Source of the DNA: RGEC01 sp964626685
GTDB lineage: Bacteria > Bacteroidota > Bacteroidia > NS11-12g > UBA955
Length of the DNA stretch: 64,000 nt
Assembly: GCA_964626685.1 (NCBI GenBank)
Contig: CAZVJY010000004.1
Span: 148,126 to 212,125, forward strand
Direction of reading: 5' to 3'
In this document: positions 15,954 to 25,700 of the stretch, piece after piece
How the letters are laid out: every line of letters starts with the position of its first letter
Numbering within the stretch: position 1 is the stretch's first letter
The notes under the pieces: generated by a model
Seen by the model: the letters and a program-made list of their open reading frames with translations, nothing else
What the model was told of the DNA's origin: nothing
Databases searched by the model: none
Translations under genes and position numbers: made by a program

Positions 15954-16904
15954 TTATAGCCAGCCCCGGCGGCGGAAAAAGAACAGGGTAGAGATGGATG
16001 ACAAAACCATCAGGCCTATGGCGAACCAGAAACCGTAACGCCAGTCAAATTCCTCTGTGAATTTAAAATTCATGCCGTAAATACTGGCAATCAGTGTGGG
16101 AGGCATGAAAATTACCGATGCCACCGTGAATATCTTAATGATTTTGTTCTGCTCTATGTTAATCAAACCCAGGAAGGTGTTTTGCATGTATTCCAGTCGC
16201 TCAAAGTTGAACTTGGTATGTTCAATCAGTGAATTGATGTCTTTGATTACCACACGAAGCCTTTCGTATTCTTCACCCACAAACTCCTGGCTTTTTAAGA
16301 TTGCGGATAGCACACGCTGTTTATCAATTACGTTCTGACGAATTACCATGGTCAATTCCTGCAACCGCGAAATTGTCAGAAGCACATCTTCATCGGGTCC
16401 TTTGTCAAAAGTCAGTTCCCGACTAAGTTTGCCCACCTGACGTCCCAGGTTTTCCAGCAAATCTGCATCGTTGTCTACGTCGGTTTCAAGCAGGGAAGTC
16501 ATAATTTGCTTGCCGCTGTGAAAAAGTCTTCCCGATGCCTTAATTTTCTTTACACAATCTGAAAAGGTACCCAAATCAGCATCGCGGTAGGTAAAAAGAA
16601 CGTCATCCTGAAGAATAAAAGAAACAGCATGCGAAATGAAAGCTTCTCCGCTGTTATCAAATTTTAGAAAGTTACTGTTGGCAATGATTTCGTCATCGGT
16701 TTCAAAATAACGCGATGAACTCTCAATCTCCAGCTGCTGCTGTCGGCTTTGGAACTTAAATTCGAAGTGGGCTTCTACGTCGCTGATTTCAGCGGGGGTT
16801 GGGTTTTGTAGGTCAATCCAGATAATATCTTCCTGGCTTTCCAGTTGGGAAAGAGCCTGCACTTTGTGCACGCGGTTCTGCCTTCTGTAATAAACCCTCA
16901 GCAT
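15954..16904 (-). CDS. corA: CorA-family magnesium/cobalt transporter
   Basis: Inner-membrane pentameric channel for divalent cations. The soluble N-terminal two thirds is followed by two C-terminal transmembrane helices with the selectivity motif Y-G-M-N (GMN at about residues 277-279) at the end of the first. Start ATG 16904 is chosen because the promoter box at 16949-16956 places transcription start downstream of the longer frame's first codon at 16961. The resulting 316 residues fit the family. A basic F-F-R-R-R-G-W-L tail closes the protein. Confidence 0.93.
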   Translation of the reverse strand: MLRVYYRRQNRVHKVQALSQLESQEDIIWIDLQNPTPAEISDVEAHFEFKFQSRQQQLEIESSSRYFETDDEIIANSNFLKFDNSGEAFISHAVSFILQDDVLFTYRDADLGTFSDCVKKIKASGRLFHSGKQIMTSLLETDVDNDADLLENLGRQVGKLSRELTFDKGPDEDVLLTISRLQELTMVIRQNVIDKQRVLSAILKSQEFVGEEYERLRVVIKDINSLIEHTKFNFERLEYMQNTFLGLINIEQNKIIKIFTVASVIFMPPTLIASIYGMNFKFTEEFDWRYGFWFAIGLMVLSSISTLFFFRRRGWL

Positions 16905-16948
16905 GGTAATATCGACTACTGTCTCCGTCCATTCAGCGAATGTGTCCG

Positions 16949-16956
16949 CAAAGTTA
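16949..16956 (-). promoter_or_regulatory. TAACTTTG -7 box for corA
   Basis: A perfect TAnnTTTG on the minus strand, giving a leader of roughly 40 bases to ATG 16904. It rules out translation from 16961. Confidence 0.6.
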
Positions 16957-17020
16957 GGCAATTAAATGCCGTTTTGAGGTATTTGAATGATAAAATTGGA
17001 TGTGACCTTGCGATTTGGGC

Positions 17021-17746
17021 CTATAAACTGCCGAACATGCTTTTCAGGCGCAGCTCCATTACGCCAAATAATGCTTCTCTGAATATCTTGGTGCTCATTT
17101 TACTTACTCCCAGTGTGCGGTCGGTAAAAATAATTGGAACTTCCTGAATCTTAAATCCTTTTTTCCAGGTGCGGAATTTCATTTCTATCTGGAATGCGTA
17201 CCCCTTGAACTTGATTCGTTCCAGGCCGATTTGTTCCAGTACTTTTCTGGAATAGCAAACAAATCCTGCGGTAGAATCAGCCACGCGCAATCCGGTAACA
17301 ATTCGAACATACTTGCTGGCATAATAGCTCATCAACACCCTGCCCATCGGCCAGTTTACCACATTTACCACGCCTCCGGCATAACGGCTTCCCACGGCCA
17401 TGTCCGCGCCATCAGCGCATGCAGAAACAAGGCGGTTCAAATCATCGGGGTTGTGGCTGAAATCACAATCCATTTCGCAGATAAACAAATAATCATGTTC
17501 GAGGCACCATTTAAAACCGGCAATATACGCTGTTCCAAGTCCTGCCTTGCCCTTACGCTTTAGCAGGTGCAGGCGGTCAGTATATTCTTTTTGCAGCAAT
17601 TCCACCTTGTCTGCAGTGCCATCGGGTGAATTGTCATCTACCACCAGCAGGTGAAAGGCTGGCTCCAGGCCCATAACCTTGTGCACCATGGCTTCGATGT
17701 TCTCGATTTCGTTGTATGTGGGTATGATGACGATGCGGTCTGTCAC
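17021..17746 (-). CDS. Polyprenol-phosphate mannosyltransferase-like GT2 (DPM1 type)
   Basis: A 241-residue family 2 glycosyltransferase that loads a hexose, usually mannose from GDP-mannose, onto polyprenyl phosphate at the inner membrane. It has I-P-T-Y-N-E near the N-terminus, V-V-D-D-N-S-P-D-G-T, the metal-binding D-C-D in C-E-M-D-C-D-F-S-H, and the S-T-A-G-F acceptor-side block. There is no C-terminal GtrA-like membrane domain, so it is the DPM1-only form. GTG 17746 is the start. Divergent from gmhB with 33 bases between, a pairing that fits cell-envelope sugar metabolism. Confidence 0.92.
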   Translation of the reverse strand: MTDRIVIIPTYNEIENIEAMVHKVMGLEPAFHLLVVDDNSPDGTADKVELLQKEYTDRLHLLKRKGKAGLGTAYIAGFKWCLEHDYLFICEMDCDFSHNPDDLNRLVSACADGADMAVGSRYAGGVVNVVNWPMGRVLMSYYASKYVRIVTGLRVADSTAGFVCYSRKVLEQIGLERIKFKGYAFQIEMKFRTWKKGFKIQEVPIIFTDRTLGVSKMSTKIFREALFGVMELRLKSMFGSL

Positions 17747-17754
17747 GATTGCTG

Positions 17755-17772
17755 CGAAATTACGTTATTTTG
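17755..17772. promoter_or_regulatory. Back-to-back promoter boxes between DPM1-like gene and gmhB
   Basis: TAATTTCG on the minus strand (17755-17762) and TTATTTTG on the plus strand (17765-17772) are two bases apart, each about eight bases from its gene's start codon. Both are one mismatch from consensus. Confidence 0.55.
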
Positions 17773-17779
17773 CAACCAA

Positions 17780-18280
17780 ATGCAGCAAACTTCCTCCAGA
17801 CACTTTGAAAAGGCCATTTTTCTCGACCGCGACGGTGTTATCAACCACGATCCTGGCGATTATACCACCTCTCTAGCCGAGTTTGATGTGTTGCCCGGCA
17901 CCATTGAAACCTTGAAAAAATGGTTTGATGCAGGATACGGCCTGGTTGTTATCACCAATCAGGGCGGACTGGACAAGGATTTATACGATGAAAATGCAGT
18001 AATTGCCATGCATCAGTATTTGCAGGGCCTTTGCAATTTGCAGGGTTTCGCCATCGATGCGTTTTACTATTGTGTACATCATCCGGATGTGTCGGGGAAA
18101 TGTCTCTGCAGGAAACCCGGTAGTCTGATGGTTGAAAAAGCACTACACCGGTTCAACCTAAAGCCAGAAAACTGCGTAATGATTGGTGACAGGGAACGTG
18201 ATGTGCTTGCAGCGGAAGGTGCAGGCGTAAGAGGAATTCAAATTGAGGTGAATACAGGCCTTGGTCAGGTTTCTCTTTGA
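17780..18280 (+). CDS. gmhB: D-glycero-D-manno-heptose 1,7-bisphosphate 7-phosphatase-like HAD enzyme
   Basis: HAD-superfamily phosphatase of 166 residues. The nucleophile motif F-L-D-R-D-G-V-I-N is near residue 14 and the zinc site C-V-H-H followed by C-L-C-R-K-P matches the C-x-H...C-x-C pattern of GmhB. The final G-D-R-E-R-D motif binds magnesium. It dephosphorylates heptose bisphosphate on the route to the LPS-core ADP-heptose; a histidinol-phosphate phosphatase role is the main alternative, but the zinc motif favours GmhB. ATG 17780 follows the promoter by seven bases. It is convergent with the M23 peptidase gene, six bases from its stop. Confidence 0.92.
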   Translation: MQQTSSRHFEKAIFLDRDGVINHDPGDYTTSLAEFDVLPGTIETLKKWFDAGYGLVVITNQGGLDKDLYDENAVIAMHQYLQGLCNLQGFAIDAFYYCVHHPDVSGKCLCRKPGSLMVEKALHRFNLKPENCVMIGDRERDVLAAEGAGVRGIQIEVNTGLGQVSL

Positions 18281-18286
18281 AGGATC

Positions 18287-19087
18287 TTATCTTCTTCTGC
18301 GGTAACCTGAACCCCTTCTGTAGGTTGATTTTTTATAGTAGCCTCTGTATCCCCTCCGATAGTAAGATCTGTAAACAGGAGATGTGGGTAATGCAAAACT
18401 GCCGGCAGTAAAACTCATGGTATCCTGCAACAAGCTGTCTTTGCTAAAATCTATCAGCAATTGTGGATTGAAAGGTTTGCCCAGTATTCGTGTTTCGAAA
18501 TGCAAGTGAGGCCCTGTACTGTATCCTGTGCTGCCGCCAAGTCCAATGGTTTGTCCGGCATTTACCAGATCGCCGGGGTTGACCAGGCGCTGGCTTAAGT
18601 GCCCATATAGGGTTTCAAGGCCGTTATGGTGGCGAACAACCACGCAATTTCCATAACCGTGGTACCATCGGCTCATGCGCACAACTCCATCGAAAGCGCT
18701 AACAATGGTGTCGCCCGTGTGAAGACTGATGTCAATCCCGGCATGAACCTGTCCCCAGCGCCATCCGAAGGGAGATGTCATCGTGCCGAGGACGGGAAGT
18801 GCAAATCCACAGTCGGCATCCAATACCTGTAATTGCAAAGCCCCTGCGATGGAATCAAAATTAAAACGGTATGGGTCTATGTTTGTAGTATCCCAATATG
18901 CGTATAGGTCAAATATGGGAGAGATTCCCGGGATGATAGCAGGCGCTGCCAATTGCGGTGTGGAAGCATAGCCGTCTGAATCGTGATAGTTTACAATGCC
19001 TGCAGGTAAAGCGTGCAGATGGTTGCTTAAGAGCACAACACCCAAAAACAGACAAATCTTAAACAGCACCGAGTGCCATTTTTGCAT
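18287..19087 (-). CDS. M23 (LytM-type) metallopeptidase, exported
   Basis: A 266-residue periplasmic peptidoglycan hydrolase or activator. The zinc motifs are H-A-G-I-D (H-x3-D) and H-L-H-F-E (H-x-H), with the G-Y-S-T-G-P-H-L-H block intact, so catalysis is expected. The start M-Q-K-W-H at 19087 is followed by a hydrophobic signal; the longer frame from 19162 runs back into ribF. It overlaps the 3' end of ribF by 29 bases and is probably co-transcribed. The last 28 or so residues form an unusual Arg/Tyr/Gly-rich basic tail. Confidence 0.9.
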   Translation of the reverse strand: MQKWHSVLFKICLFLGVVLLSNHLHALPAGIVNYHDSDGYASTPQLAAPAIIPGISPIFDLYAYWDTTNIDPYRFNFDSIAGALQLQVLDADCGFALPVLGTMTSPFGWRWGQVHAGIDISLHTGDTIVSAFDGVVRMSRWYHGYGNCVVVRHHNGLETLYGHLSQRLVNPGDLVNAGQTIGLGGSTGYSTGPHLHFETRILGKPFNPQLLIDFSKDSLLQDTMSFTAGSFALPTSPVYRSYYRRGYRGYYKKSTYRRGSGYRRRR

Positions 19088-19991
19088 TTTCACAGTCTTT
19101 TGCGATTTGTTGTTTGAGGTCCTCAAGATTGTCGAATGTATATTCTTGTCTGAGATAAGCAATCATCTCAAAGCGGATTGCAATTTCGTAAATATCTGCG
19201 GAAAAACCAAATAAATGCGCCTCAATGCTGAATCCTTTTCCTGGGACTGTGGGGTTAAAACCAATGTTCATGGCACCTCCGTAAATCCCTGAGGGCAAAT
19301 GCGCCCGGATAGCGTACACCCCTGTCGCCGGCACCAGTTTGTATGGATCTTCTATTTCTATATTGGCAGTTGGAAATCCCAGTGTTCGTCCGAGTTTTTT
19401 GCCGTGTACAACCTTTCCTGAAATCGTGTAAGGCCTGCCCAGCAGCTGGTTGGCTTGTTCCAGATCGCCGGACAGCAAAGCTTTCCGTATGCGCGTGCTG
19501 GAAACGGCGATGTGGTCAATTTCTCCGGCTGGAATTTCTTTTACCGAAAAGTTGAGCATTTCACCAAACTGCAGCAAATCGGTGAAACTGCCTTCCCGGT
19601 TTTTGCCAAATCGATGATCATGCCCCACTATCATGGTTTTTACATGCAGTTTATTCACAAGCACACTGCGCACAAAATCCAGCGGACTGAGAGCCGCTAC
19701 TTCTGAAGTAAACGGCAAAACCAGCAAGTGATCAATCCCGCAATCTTCCAGCTGCTGAATTTTCTCTTCGAGGCTGCTAAGCATGCGCAGGGGATTGTCG
19801 TCAGGATACAAAACAAGGCGGGGATGCGGGAAAAATGTAAGCAGCATGCTTTCCAGCGCCGCGTTGCGGGCCTCTGTAACCACGGTTTCAAGTACTTTAA
19901 CATGGCCGAGATGGACCCCATCAAATGTGCCCTGTGTAAGCACCAGGCCATCAAAGTGAGGAATGTCATCAAGGTTGTGGTAAACCTGCAT
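19059..19991 (-). CDS. ribF: Bifunctional riboflavin kinase/FAD synthetase
   Basis: Makes FMN from riboflavin and then FAD. The N-terminal nucleotidyltransferase part has T-Q-G-T-F-D-G-V-H-L-G-H and the S-S-T-R-I-R motif; the C-terminal kinase part has G-R-T-L-G-F-P-T-A-N-I and later the F-x-P-T-V block. The 310-residue length is usual. Divergent from porQ (102 bases between starts); only a weak GAAATTTG promoter box is visible. Confidence 0.96.
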   Translation of the reverse strand: MQVYHNLDDIPHFDGLVLTQGTFDGVHLGHVKVLETVVTEARNAALESMLLTFFPHPRLVLYPDDNPLRMLSSLEEKIQQLEDCGIDHLLVLPFTSEVAALSPLDFVRSVLVNKLHVKTMIVGHDHRFGKNREGSFTDLLQFGEMLNFSVKEIPAGEIDHIAVSSTRIRKALLSGDLEQANQLLGRPYTISGKVVHGKKLGRTLGFPTANIEIEDPYKLVPATGVYAIRAHLPSGIYGGAMNIGFNPTVPGKGFSIEAHLFGFSADIYEIAIRFEMIAYLRQEYTFDNLEDLKQQIAKDCENAKMALGAV

Positions 19992-20077
19992 CGTGACCGC
20001 AAATTTCGGCTAAAACACACTTGGGTAAAATTTTATATTGTTCACAACAGGCATGGTGTTTTCCACCTCTCCTGTGA

Positions 20078-20085
20078 TACCTTTG
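20078..20085 (+). promoter_or_regulatory. TACCTTTG -7 box for porQ-cmk
   Basis: A perfect TAnnTTTG, identical to both rRNA promoter boxes, ending eight bases before the porQ ATG. No -33 TTG at the right spacing is seen. Confidence 0.6.
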
Positions 20086-20093
20086 CGGTAGTT

Positions 20094-21131
20094 ATGCGTG
20101 TTTTTGCCGTTTTAACGCTATTGCTGTTTTATGTTTGTCCGGCTCGGGCACAGCTTGGAGGTAATGGCGTTTACCGGGTTCTCTTGCAGCCGGTGGGTGC
20201 GCGACAGGCAGCATGGGGCGGTTATTGCAACGCATACCGCGATAAGGATGTAACGCTCTTTTCCCAGAATCCGGCTTTGCTGAATCAACAAATGGATATG
20301 CGGGGCGCCTTGAATTTTAATACCCATCTTAAAGGTGTTTGGACTGGCAATGCTTCTTTCGCAAAAAACATTAGACAGGGTACCGGTGGATTGCAAGTAT
20401 CATACATTGATTATGGCATGATGGATGCCTATGATGATGGCGGAAATGCCGAAGGTCAAATTCCTGCGAATGAAACTTCTGTAACGGCTGGGTATGCCCG
20501 TCAAATCAAGCCAGGTCTGTACGCAGGTGCAAACGTAAAATTTGTCTACAGTATTCTTGGTCCTTACATATCAACGGGTGCTGCGTTGGATGCGGGACTG
20601 GTTTGGAGAAGCCGGGACAGTTTGTTTTCTGCAGCTGCTGTAGTCAGAAATGCCGGATTACAACTGCTAGCCTACACGCCCGGTGTGAGAGAGCCGCTGC
20701 CTTTGTCCGCTGAACTGGGAATAAACTTCAAGCCACGCTACATGCCCTTCCGTTTCAACGTGACTGCACATAACCTGCAACAGCCGGACATGACCTATAG
20801 CCAGTTTTTGCGCAATAATGCCATTGATTTGAGCGGTCAGCCCGCCACCGCAAAATCTGCTCCTTTCGGCGACAAGGTGCTGAGACATTTTACATTTGGC
20901 ACCGAACTTTTACTGGGAAAGAATTTTGGAATTCTGATTGGCTACAATCATCAGAGAAGAAAAGAAATGGCACCCGATGTGAGGCCAGGGGTGGCCGGCT
21001 ACAGCTGGGGCCTTCAATTTCGTGTAAGCCGCATTCAAATCACCTATGCAAGCATGGCATATTTTCCCGGGTTCAATGCCAATTTGTTTACTTTCAGCGC
21101 CGCACCATCTGATTTCAAGATTAAAAGGTAA
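20094..21131 (+). CDS. porQ: Type IX secretion system protein PorQ
   Basis: Outer-membrane beta-barrel component of T9SS, of the FadL/PorV-like class, 345 residues. It has a signal peptide ending C-P-A-R-A-Q, the N-terminal G-A-R-Q-A-A-W-G-G and F-x-Q-N-P-A-L-L segments typical of PorQ/PorV, and alternating strand-like sequence to the end. ATG 20094 lies right after the promoter; the longer frame is antisense to ribF. It is directly followed by cmk, a neighbourhood commonly seen for porQ in this phylum. PorQ works with the attachment complex that anchors CTD proteins such as the one encoded at 1430-3331. Confidence 0.9.
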   Translation: MRVFAVLTLLLFYVCPARAQLGGNGVYRVLLQPVGARQAAWGGYCNAYRDKDVTLFSQNPALLNQQMDMRGALNFNTHLKGVWTGNASFAKNIRQGTGGLQVSYIDYGMMDAYDDGGNAEGQIPANETSVTAGYARQIKPGLYAGANVKFVYSILGPYISTGAALDAGLVWRSRDSLFSAAAVVRNAGLQLLAYTPGVREPLPLSAELGINFKPRYMPFRFNVTAHNLQQPDMTYSQFLRNNAIDLSGQPATAKSAPFGDKVLRHFTFGTELLLGKNFGILIGYNHQRRKEMAPDVRPGVAGYSWGLQFRVSRIQITYASMAYFPGFNANLFTFSAAPSDFKIKR

Positions 21132-21136
21132 TAAAG

Positions 21137-21826
21137 TTGAAGCGCATAAACATCGCCATTGATGGCCATAGTAGCTGTGGCAAAGGCACGCTGGCAAGGC
21201 AGCTGGCAGCCGCACTGGGCTACAAGTTCATAGACAGTGGCGCCATGTACAGGGCTGTAACCTTGTATTTAATGAGGGCAGATATAAACCCGGAGGATTC
21301 CGATGCGGTAGAAGAGGTGTTGCCCCGGATTCATGTTGATTTTGTTGTAAATCCAGAAACCGGCAGAAGCGATGTATGGCTGAATGGGGAAAACGTGGAA
21401 AAGGACATTAGAACAATGTCTGTTGCCGCCTCGGTAAGTCAGGTTGCGAAAATATCAGCAGTGAGGCGTTTTCTTGTGGCGCTTCAGCAAAAAATGGGTT
21501 CAGATAAAGGTGTTGTTATGGATGGCAGGGATATTGGCACAGTTGTATTCCCGGATGCGGAGATTAAAATTTTCATGACCGCAACACCCGAGGTACGGGC
21601 AATAAGGAGGTTTGAAGAGCTGGTAGCCGGTGGAGCGGATACCAGCTATGATGAAGTTCTGGCCAATCTGAAACAACGCGATTTGATTGACAGCAGCCGT
21701 AATGATAGTCCGCTTACCATGACTGATGATTATAAATTTCTCGACAATTCAAGCATTTCCCGCGATGAACAATATGCCATCGCATTAAATTGGGTAAACG
21801 AGGCTTTGCAGCAAAACTCAATATAA
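21137..21826 (+). CDS. cmk: Cytidylate kinase
   Basis: Phosphorylates (d)CMP to (d)CDP. The P-loop is G-H-S-S-C-G-K-G-T near the N-terminus; D-S-G-A-M-Y-R-A and D-G-R-D-I-G-T-V-V are the nucleotide-monophosphate-binding blocks. The 229-residue length is normal. Translation starts at TTG 21137, five bases after porQ, and no in-frame ATG is available before the P-loop. Confidence 0.96.
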   Translation: MKRINIAIDGHSSCGKGTLARQLAAALGYKFIDSGAMYRAVTLYLMRADINPEDSDAVEEVLPRIHVDFVVNPETGRSDVWLNGENVEKDIRTMSVAASVSQVAKISAVRRFLVALQQKMGSDKGVVMDGRDIGTVVFPDAEIKIFMTATPEVRAIRRFEELVAGGADTSYDEVLANLKQRDLIDSSRNDSPLTMTDDYKFLDNSSISRDEQYAIALNWVNEALQQNSI

Positions 21827-21930
21827 GAAAAAAAAAGGGAATTATACAAATAAATTGGCATTTTTATTTTGCCTTTTTTCAGGCTGTGAATTTCTGTTTT
21901 TCGCTATAATTTAAGAACTTTGCAGCCGCA

Positions 21931-22692
21931 ATGAGAACCAAAATAATTGCAGGAAACTGGAAGATGAATAAGACCCTTGAGGAAGGGCAGGCATTGGTAA
22001 CGGAAATTCGTGGAATTGTTCGCGATGAACACGCAGGAAAATCTCAGGTTGTTCTGTGTCCGCCATTTATATCACTCGCCTCAGCGGCGAGATTGCTGGA
22101 GGGTACCGGTATAGCACTAGGAGCACAAAACTGTCATTTCGAAGATAGCGGGGCATTTACAGGCGAGATTAGTCCATCAATGTTGAAAAGTGTAGGAGCA
22201 CAATATGTAATTATTGGCCATAGCGAAAGAAGACAGTATTTCGGGGAAACCGGAGAGATGCTTTTCAAAAAGGCAAAGGCTGCCATTCGTCATGGTCTTA
22301 AAGTTATTTTCTGCGTTGGAGAAAGTTTGAAGGAGCGAGAAGAGAAAATATTTTTTAAAGTTGTTGAATCACAGCTACAGGAAGGGTTGTTTGCATTGGA
22401 CAGAAAAGAGTTTTCCAATGTAGTAATAGCCTACGAGCCTGTATGGGCTATAGGTACTGGCCTGACTGCCACGCCTGAGCAAGCTCAGGAAATGCACAAC
22501 TATATTCGCAAGGTAATCGGAATGCATTACACCGAAGAAATCGCAGAGGATACAACCATTTTATATGGTGGAAGCATGAAGCCTGATAATGCAGCCGGAC
22601 TTATGGCTCAGGCCGATATCGACGGTGGGCTGATTGGCGGTGCCGCCCTGAAAGCGCGTGATTTTGCAGACATAATCAAGGCTGTGGGATAA
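21931..22692 (+). CDS. tpiA: Triose-phosphate isomerase
   Basis: Interconverts dihydroxyacetone phosphate and glyceraldehyde 3-phosphate. Active-site residues are Asn9 and Lys11 (A-G-N-W-K-M-N), His97 (I-G-H-S-E-R-R) and Glu169 (A-Y-E-P-V-W-A-I-G-T-G). It has the usual 253 residues. A degenerate GAACTTTG box ends eight bases before the ATG, consistent with the short-leader pattern in this genome. The 104-base gap behind cmk has an A-rich run but no convincing terminator. Confidence 0.98.
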   Translation: MRTKIIAGNWKMNKTLEEGQALVTEIRGIVRDEHAGKSQVVLCPPFISLASAARLLEGTGIALGAQNCHFEDSGAFTGEISPSMLKSVGAQYVIIGHSERRQYFGETGEMLFKKAKAAIRHGLKVIFCVGESLKEREEKIFFKVVESQLQEGLFALDRKEFSNVVIAYEPVWAIGTGLTATPEQAQEMHNYIRKVIGMHYTEEIAEDTTILYGGSMKPDNAAGLMAQADIDGGLIGGAALKARDFADIIKAVG

Positions 22693-22732
22693 TTCCCGGC
22701 AGCTCCCTGACTTTTCGGCACGGTTTTTCCTG

Positions 22733-22748
22733 TTCTTTGTACAAAGAA
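22733..22748. promoter_or_regulatory. Perfect 16-base palindrome at the start of the giant exported protein gene
   Basis: TTCTTTGTACAAAGAA reads the same on both strands. It overlaps the degenerate -7 box and the first base of the downstream ATG, where a repressor or a symmetric promoter element could act. Confidence 0.45.
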
Positions 22749-25700
22749 TGAGCAGGTTTTTTCGTTATACAGTCCAAATGCGGTCGTTTCTTATCGTTTG
22801 CTTTATCTGCTGTGCGCAGTTTACATCCACTTTGTTTGCGCAAATCAGAAGTTTTAGTCCTGAACCCGCAGTTTTCATAAAAGAACTGGAAACCCATGTT
22901 TTATCTGCCTCCAGTAAGGAACTGAATCAGCGCTTTGCCGTTTTTCGTGAGAGCTGGGAGATGGGCAAGTTCAGCCCCGTGCAACAAAAAAACATCATGG
23001 CTATATGCAGCGACATGGTGTCTGAAGGAATGCCGGTTCAGCCGCATTTTGATTATTTACTTCAATCCATAACGGCATATCTGGAAAGAAAATTACCTGA
23101 AAAAGTATTGCAGCAATGGCAACAGGCTACCCGTAAACTTATCGGTAGCGGTAGCAGTAGCTATGTGGATTTTCTGAAAATGACAACAGGTTTGTTTCGC
23201 AACGGAACCTTGTTTACAGACAACAACAAAAAATGGACGGTGGATTCCTGCGATTATGATTTGTTGTTCGAAAAGGATGAAATAGTTGTGCGGTTTTCTC
23301 CTACCACCCTTACCTGTCGGGGTCCGGTGGATAGGATGAATATTTACAATACCGCCGGTACCTTTTACCCGGGTAAGAAAACATGGTCGGGATTGTCCGG
23401 CGAAGCAACCTTTGAAAGGGTTCTGCCTGATGACAACGTGAGGGTCTCTTGGAGCCGGTTTGTCATCAATCTCGAAGAATCCGATTATAAAATAGATTCG
23501 GCTATCCTGCGATACGAAGGGTATTTCAGTGAGGGAATCAAAGGCCGATTTCAGGATAAAATCAGCTTTTCACCGGATTCCAATGTGGTTAAAAAGTCCC
23601 CCTGGCCCCGTTTTTCAAGTTTTGGTAATAACCTGCAGATTTTTGGAATTGTTGGTCCCAGCGCTTCACTTCGTGGTGGATTTAGTATGGTGGGCAGCGA
23701 CATTAACACCCAAACGGCAGATGGTCAGGAAACGGTAATCAATATTCTCTATAAAAACCAAAAACGGGTTACGCTGAGAAGCAAGACCTTTAAAATTGCC
23801 AACGGTGCGGCTGCCAGTAAAAATGCATCGATGACCATTTATGTGGATAGTTCTTTTATTACGCACCCTGCCGTTGATGTGAATTTTCAGTTTGAGGAGA
23901 ATAAGCTTGTCATTAATCGTGGAACTGATGGGTTGATGCGGGCTCCCTTCTATGATGATTATCACAAAGTAGATATTGACGCGCAGCAGATACGATGGAA
24001 ACTGGACGAGCCATTTATTGATTTTGACAACATCAACAATGACCAGGATGCAAAATTGTCCAGTGCCGATTTTTACAAGGAAATGCTGTATGCCCGAATT
24101 CAGGGACCGCTGAGCTTCAATCCCATGGAAAGCCTCTATGCCTTTTATAACAGGCAGCCTGAAGATCCGGTAGCACGTGCTATGGAAAAAGAACTTAAAG
24201 CACTTATCAGCAGAAACAAACCGGAAGACAAGCCCCTGATAGACCAAAAACTGAAAGCCCTGCAGGCGCGCAAAAAAGAAACGCGCTCTTACTACACTGC
24301 CGATAAACGCATGAAGTTTTCACTGTCTGATTATGCAGCTTTTTGCAAAATGCAGCCTGAACACCTGCGCTCACCTTTTATTGAGTTACACGATGCCGGT
24401 TTTATAACCTACTATCCGGAGCAGGACTCTGCCATGTTCAGAACCAAGCTGTTTCGCTGGGTGCAGAGCCATGAAAAAACCCGTGACTATGATGTAATCA
24501 GGCTTTCATCGCTGATTTCCAGACGCAGCAATCTGACGTTGAATCTCCTCAGCAATGAAATGAATGTGGAAGGCGTACAGAAGTTCTTCTTCTCTGATTC
24601 ACAGAATGTAGTGGTCGTGCCTTACGAGCAACAGGTTACACTGCTAAAAAACCGTCGCCTGCGTTTTGGGGGAATGGTGCGTGCAGGTCGTTTTGATTTT
24701 TTTGGAAAGAAATTCGAGTTTGATTACGCCAACTTTTTGGTTCAGTCCGATATCATTGATAGCCTCAGGCTTTATTTCCCGGACAGTACCGGGCGTTCAC
24801 TGATTCCTATCAAAAGCGTGCTCCGGAACATCAACGGTACGTTGTATATCGATAAACCCAACAATAAATCAGGTCTGGTTAATTATCCGGAATACCCGAT
24901 TTTTAAGGCACTTAAAGGCTCGGAGGTGTTGTATGACAAACCGTCTATTCACGGAGGGCAGTATAAAGCTGAGTCTTTTAAATTCGTGATAGATCCATTT
25001 ACCATCGACAGCCTGGATAACTTTACCATTGCAGGTTTGCGCTTTGATGGTCTTTTCAAGAGCGACGGTATTTTCCCTGAATTCAGACACTTCGTATATA
25101 TTCAACCTGATTATTCGCTGGGTTTTGTGACACCGACACCACCCGGCGGTTACACGATGTATCGCGGCAAAGGAAAGGGTGAAATGGTGATGAACCTTAG
25201 CGAACGTGGTTTTTACGGAGAGCAGGGCAATATTGCATTTAATGGATCAACAACAAAATTCCAGCGAATATTACTTCTGCCCACAGCCGCCAAAGGCACA
25301 GTGGATTCTTACGATTTGCCGCAAAGCACCATTTATCCTCAGGTGTATGCCACAAATGCAAATATGGAATGGGTTCCCTATAATGATAAGTTTAACATCA
25401 GCAATGGCCCCACACCCATCAAAGTGTTTAAATCTGAATATGACTTTTTAGGTACCATAACCCAGAAGCCATCCAAAGTTACTGGCAACGGAACCCTGGC
25501 ATGGCCGGAAGCAAAATTCAGCAGCAACGAAATGGTGTTTGCACCCAATAAAACCAGCGCTGATAAAGCCTCACTTACTATATACGGCGCTGACAGCACC
25601 CGTGTAGCTTTTGAAACCAGAGATATTCGCGGTACCATGGATTTTGATACCCGAATGGGTAACTTTACCACCAACATGGCCGGTTCGGAAACCCGTTTCC

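Noticed and set aside
21852..21880. Possible terminator between cmk and tpiA
   Set aside because: Only a four-base GGCA/TGCC stem with a ten-base A/T loop, too weak to call.
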